Below, piece by piece: positions 20,030 through 20,504 of a stretch of DNA of 20,504 nt. A program made the translations under genes and the position numbers. Numbering within the stretch: the stretch's first letter is position 1; each line of letters starts with the position of its first letter. Source of the DNA: an uncultured Bacilli bacterium (GTDB lineage: Bacteria; Bacillota_I; Bacilli_A; RF39; UBA660); NCBI GenBank assembly GCA_934162325.1, contig CAKPIH010000019.1:1-20504 (forward strand). The letters run 5' to 3'. The notes beneath the pieces were generated by a model that saw only the letters and a program-made list of their open reading frames with translations, did not search any database and was not told the DNA's origin.

Positions 20030-20058
20030 ATTATACCACAAATAAAGAAAACTTACAA
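20030..20058 (-). promoter_or_regulatory. Sigma-A promoter for the AI-2E transporter gene
   Basis: The minus strand has TTGTAA (20058-20053), a 17-bp spacer and a perfect TATAAT (20035-20030) preceded by TGG as an extended -10. Confidence 0.85.
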
Positions 20059-20137
20059 TAATATTATTAACAATGAATAAAAAGTTATACAAGTAGTTAA
20101 TTTTTGTAAAATAATTACTATAATTTCCTTAAAATAC

Positions 20138-20166
20138 TTGATTTTATTGAGATATTATGGTATCTT
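20138..20166 (+). promoter_or_regulatory. Candidate promoter for hup
   Basis: TTGATT (20138-20143), a 17-bp spacer and TATCTT (20161-20166) with a TGG extension lie about 50 bp before the ATG. A perfect TATAAT at 20119-20124 further upstream, with a poor -35 (GTTAAT), is an alternative start. Confidence 0.5.
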
Positions 20167-20219
20167 TATGTAGTAAGCATAACATATATTGCTTAGAAAA
20201 AATAATGGAGGTAATAAAA

Positions 20220-20492
20220 ATGACAAAAGCAGAATTAGTAGATTTCATTGCTGAAAAAGCAGATTTAACAAAAGCTGATGCTGGTAGAGCATTAGAAGCT
20301 ATGATGGAAGGAGTTACAAACGGTTTAAAAGAAACTGGAAAAGTAACATTAGTAGGTTTCGGAACTTTCACTGCTAAAAAAAGAGAAGCTAGAACTGGAA
20401 GAAACCCTCAAACTGGAGAAGCAGTAAAAATCGCTGCTAGAACAGTTCCTGGATTCAAAGCTGGAAACAAATTAAAAGACGCACTAAACTAA
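20220..20492 (+). CDS. hup: Nucleoid DNA-binding protein HU
   Basis: HU bends and compacts DNA as a dimer. The 90-residue protein has the full family pattern: MTKAELVDFIAEKADLTKADAGRALEAM (helices 1-2), VTLVGFGTFTAKKREARTGRNPQTGEAVKI (the beta arm with the GRNPQTGE tip that enters the minor groove) and ARTVPGFKAGNKLKDAL. GGAGGT lies 7 nt before the ATG at 20220; an in-frame start at 20157 is rejected because it lies upstream of that site. A 6-bp TAAGCA/TGCTTA hairpin is in the leader. Neighbourhood with spoIVA matches the Bacillus spoIVA-hbs order. Confidence 0.98.
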   Translation: MTKAELVDFIAEKADLTKADAGRALEAMMEGVTNGLKETGKVTLVGFGTFTAKKREARTGRNPQTGEAVKIAARTVPGFKAGNKLKDALN

Positions 20493-20504
20493 TAAAGTGT
20501 CAAG

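Noticed and set aside
1..20504. CRISPR array, prophage or mobile island
   Set aside because: No regularly spaced repeats, integrase, transposase or phage structural genes were found; codon use looks uniform.

Overview
The window looks like the chromosome of a low-GC Bacillota (Firmicutes), Bacilli side. Supporting points: very AT-rich DNA, strong AGGAGG-type ribosome binding sites, sigma-A promoters with 17-18 bp spacers, Bacillus-type leaders on ribosomal protein genes, a GatCAB amidotransferase of the Gram-positive type, a LytR-CpsA-Psr wall-polymer ligase and the sporulation gene spoIVA. TGA is used as a stop (end of the gene at 16431-16676) and TGG encodes Trp, so this is not a code-4 mollicute. 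The short genes and tight spacing suggest a compact genome, possibly an uncultured gut Bacilli/Erysipelotrichia-like lineage; the species cannot be named from this window.

Left part (1-7.8 kb, almost all minus strand): in transcription order gatC-gatA-gatB, tRNA-Asn, secE-nusG, rplK-rplA, rplJ-rplL, a DUF4358-like membrane-anchored protein, and the 5' end of an MBOAT O-acyltransferase cut by the window edge. The ribosomal protein genes carry two L1-binding-site mimics, an L10 leader with an attenuator, and clear promoters. Between tRNA-Asn and secE lie two back-to-back 26-nt hairpins with no assigned role.

Middle part (8.0-14 kb, plus strand): a small XRE regulator divergent from gatC with a 16-bp inverted repeat between them, a three-helix orphan membrane protein, an Hsp20 chaperone, a SAM methyltransferase overlapping an RluA-family pseudouridine synthase, two zinc-metallopeptidase-type proteins (YugP family and a small orphan HEYTH protein), and an LCP protein with an extra solute-binding-like domain.

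Right part (13.9-20.5 kb): ribosome-assembly GTPases ysxC and der flank an orphan gene. Then come a SpoVIF-like gene overlapping a class I glutamine amidotransferase gene, spoIVA behind a sigma-E-like promoter, an AI-2E family transporter on the minus strand, and hup (HU) at the right edge. The order der - small spo gene - spoIVA - hup recalls the Bacillus subtilis order der-gpsA-yphE-yphF-spoIVA-hbs, with gpsA and yphF absent here and an amidotransferase present.

No mobile elements, CRISPR arrays or phage genes were seen. No clearly new multi-gene system is evident. The best leads are the sporulation block with its compact control signals, the duplicated L1 operators, the tandem hairpins upstream of secE, and several lineage-specific proteins.
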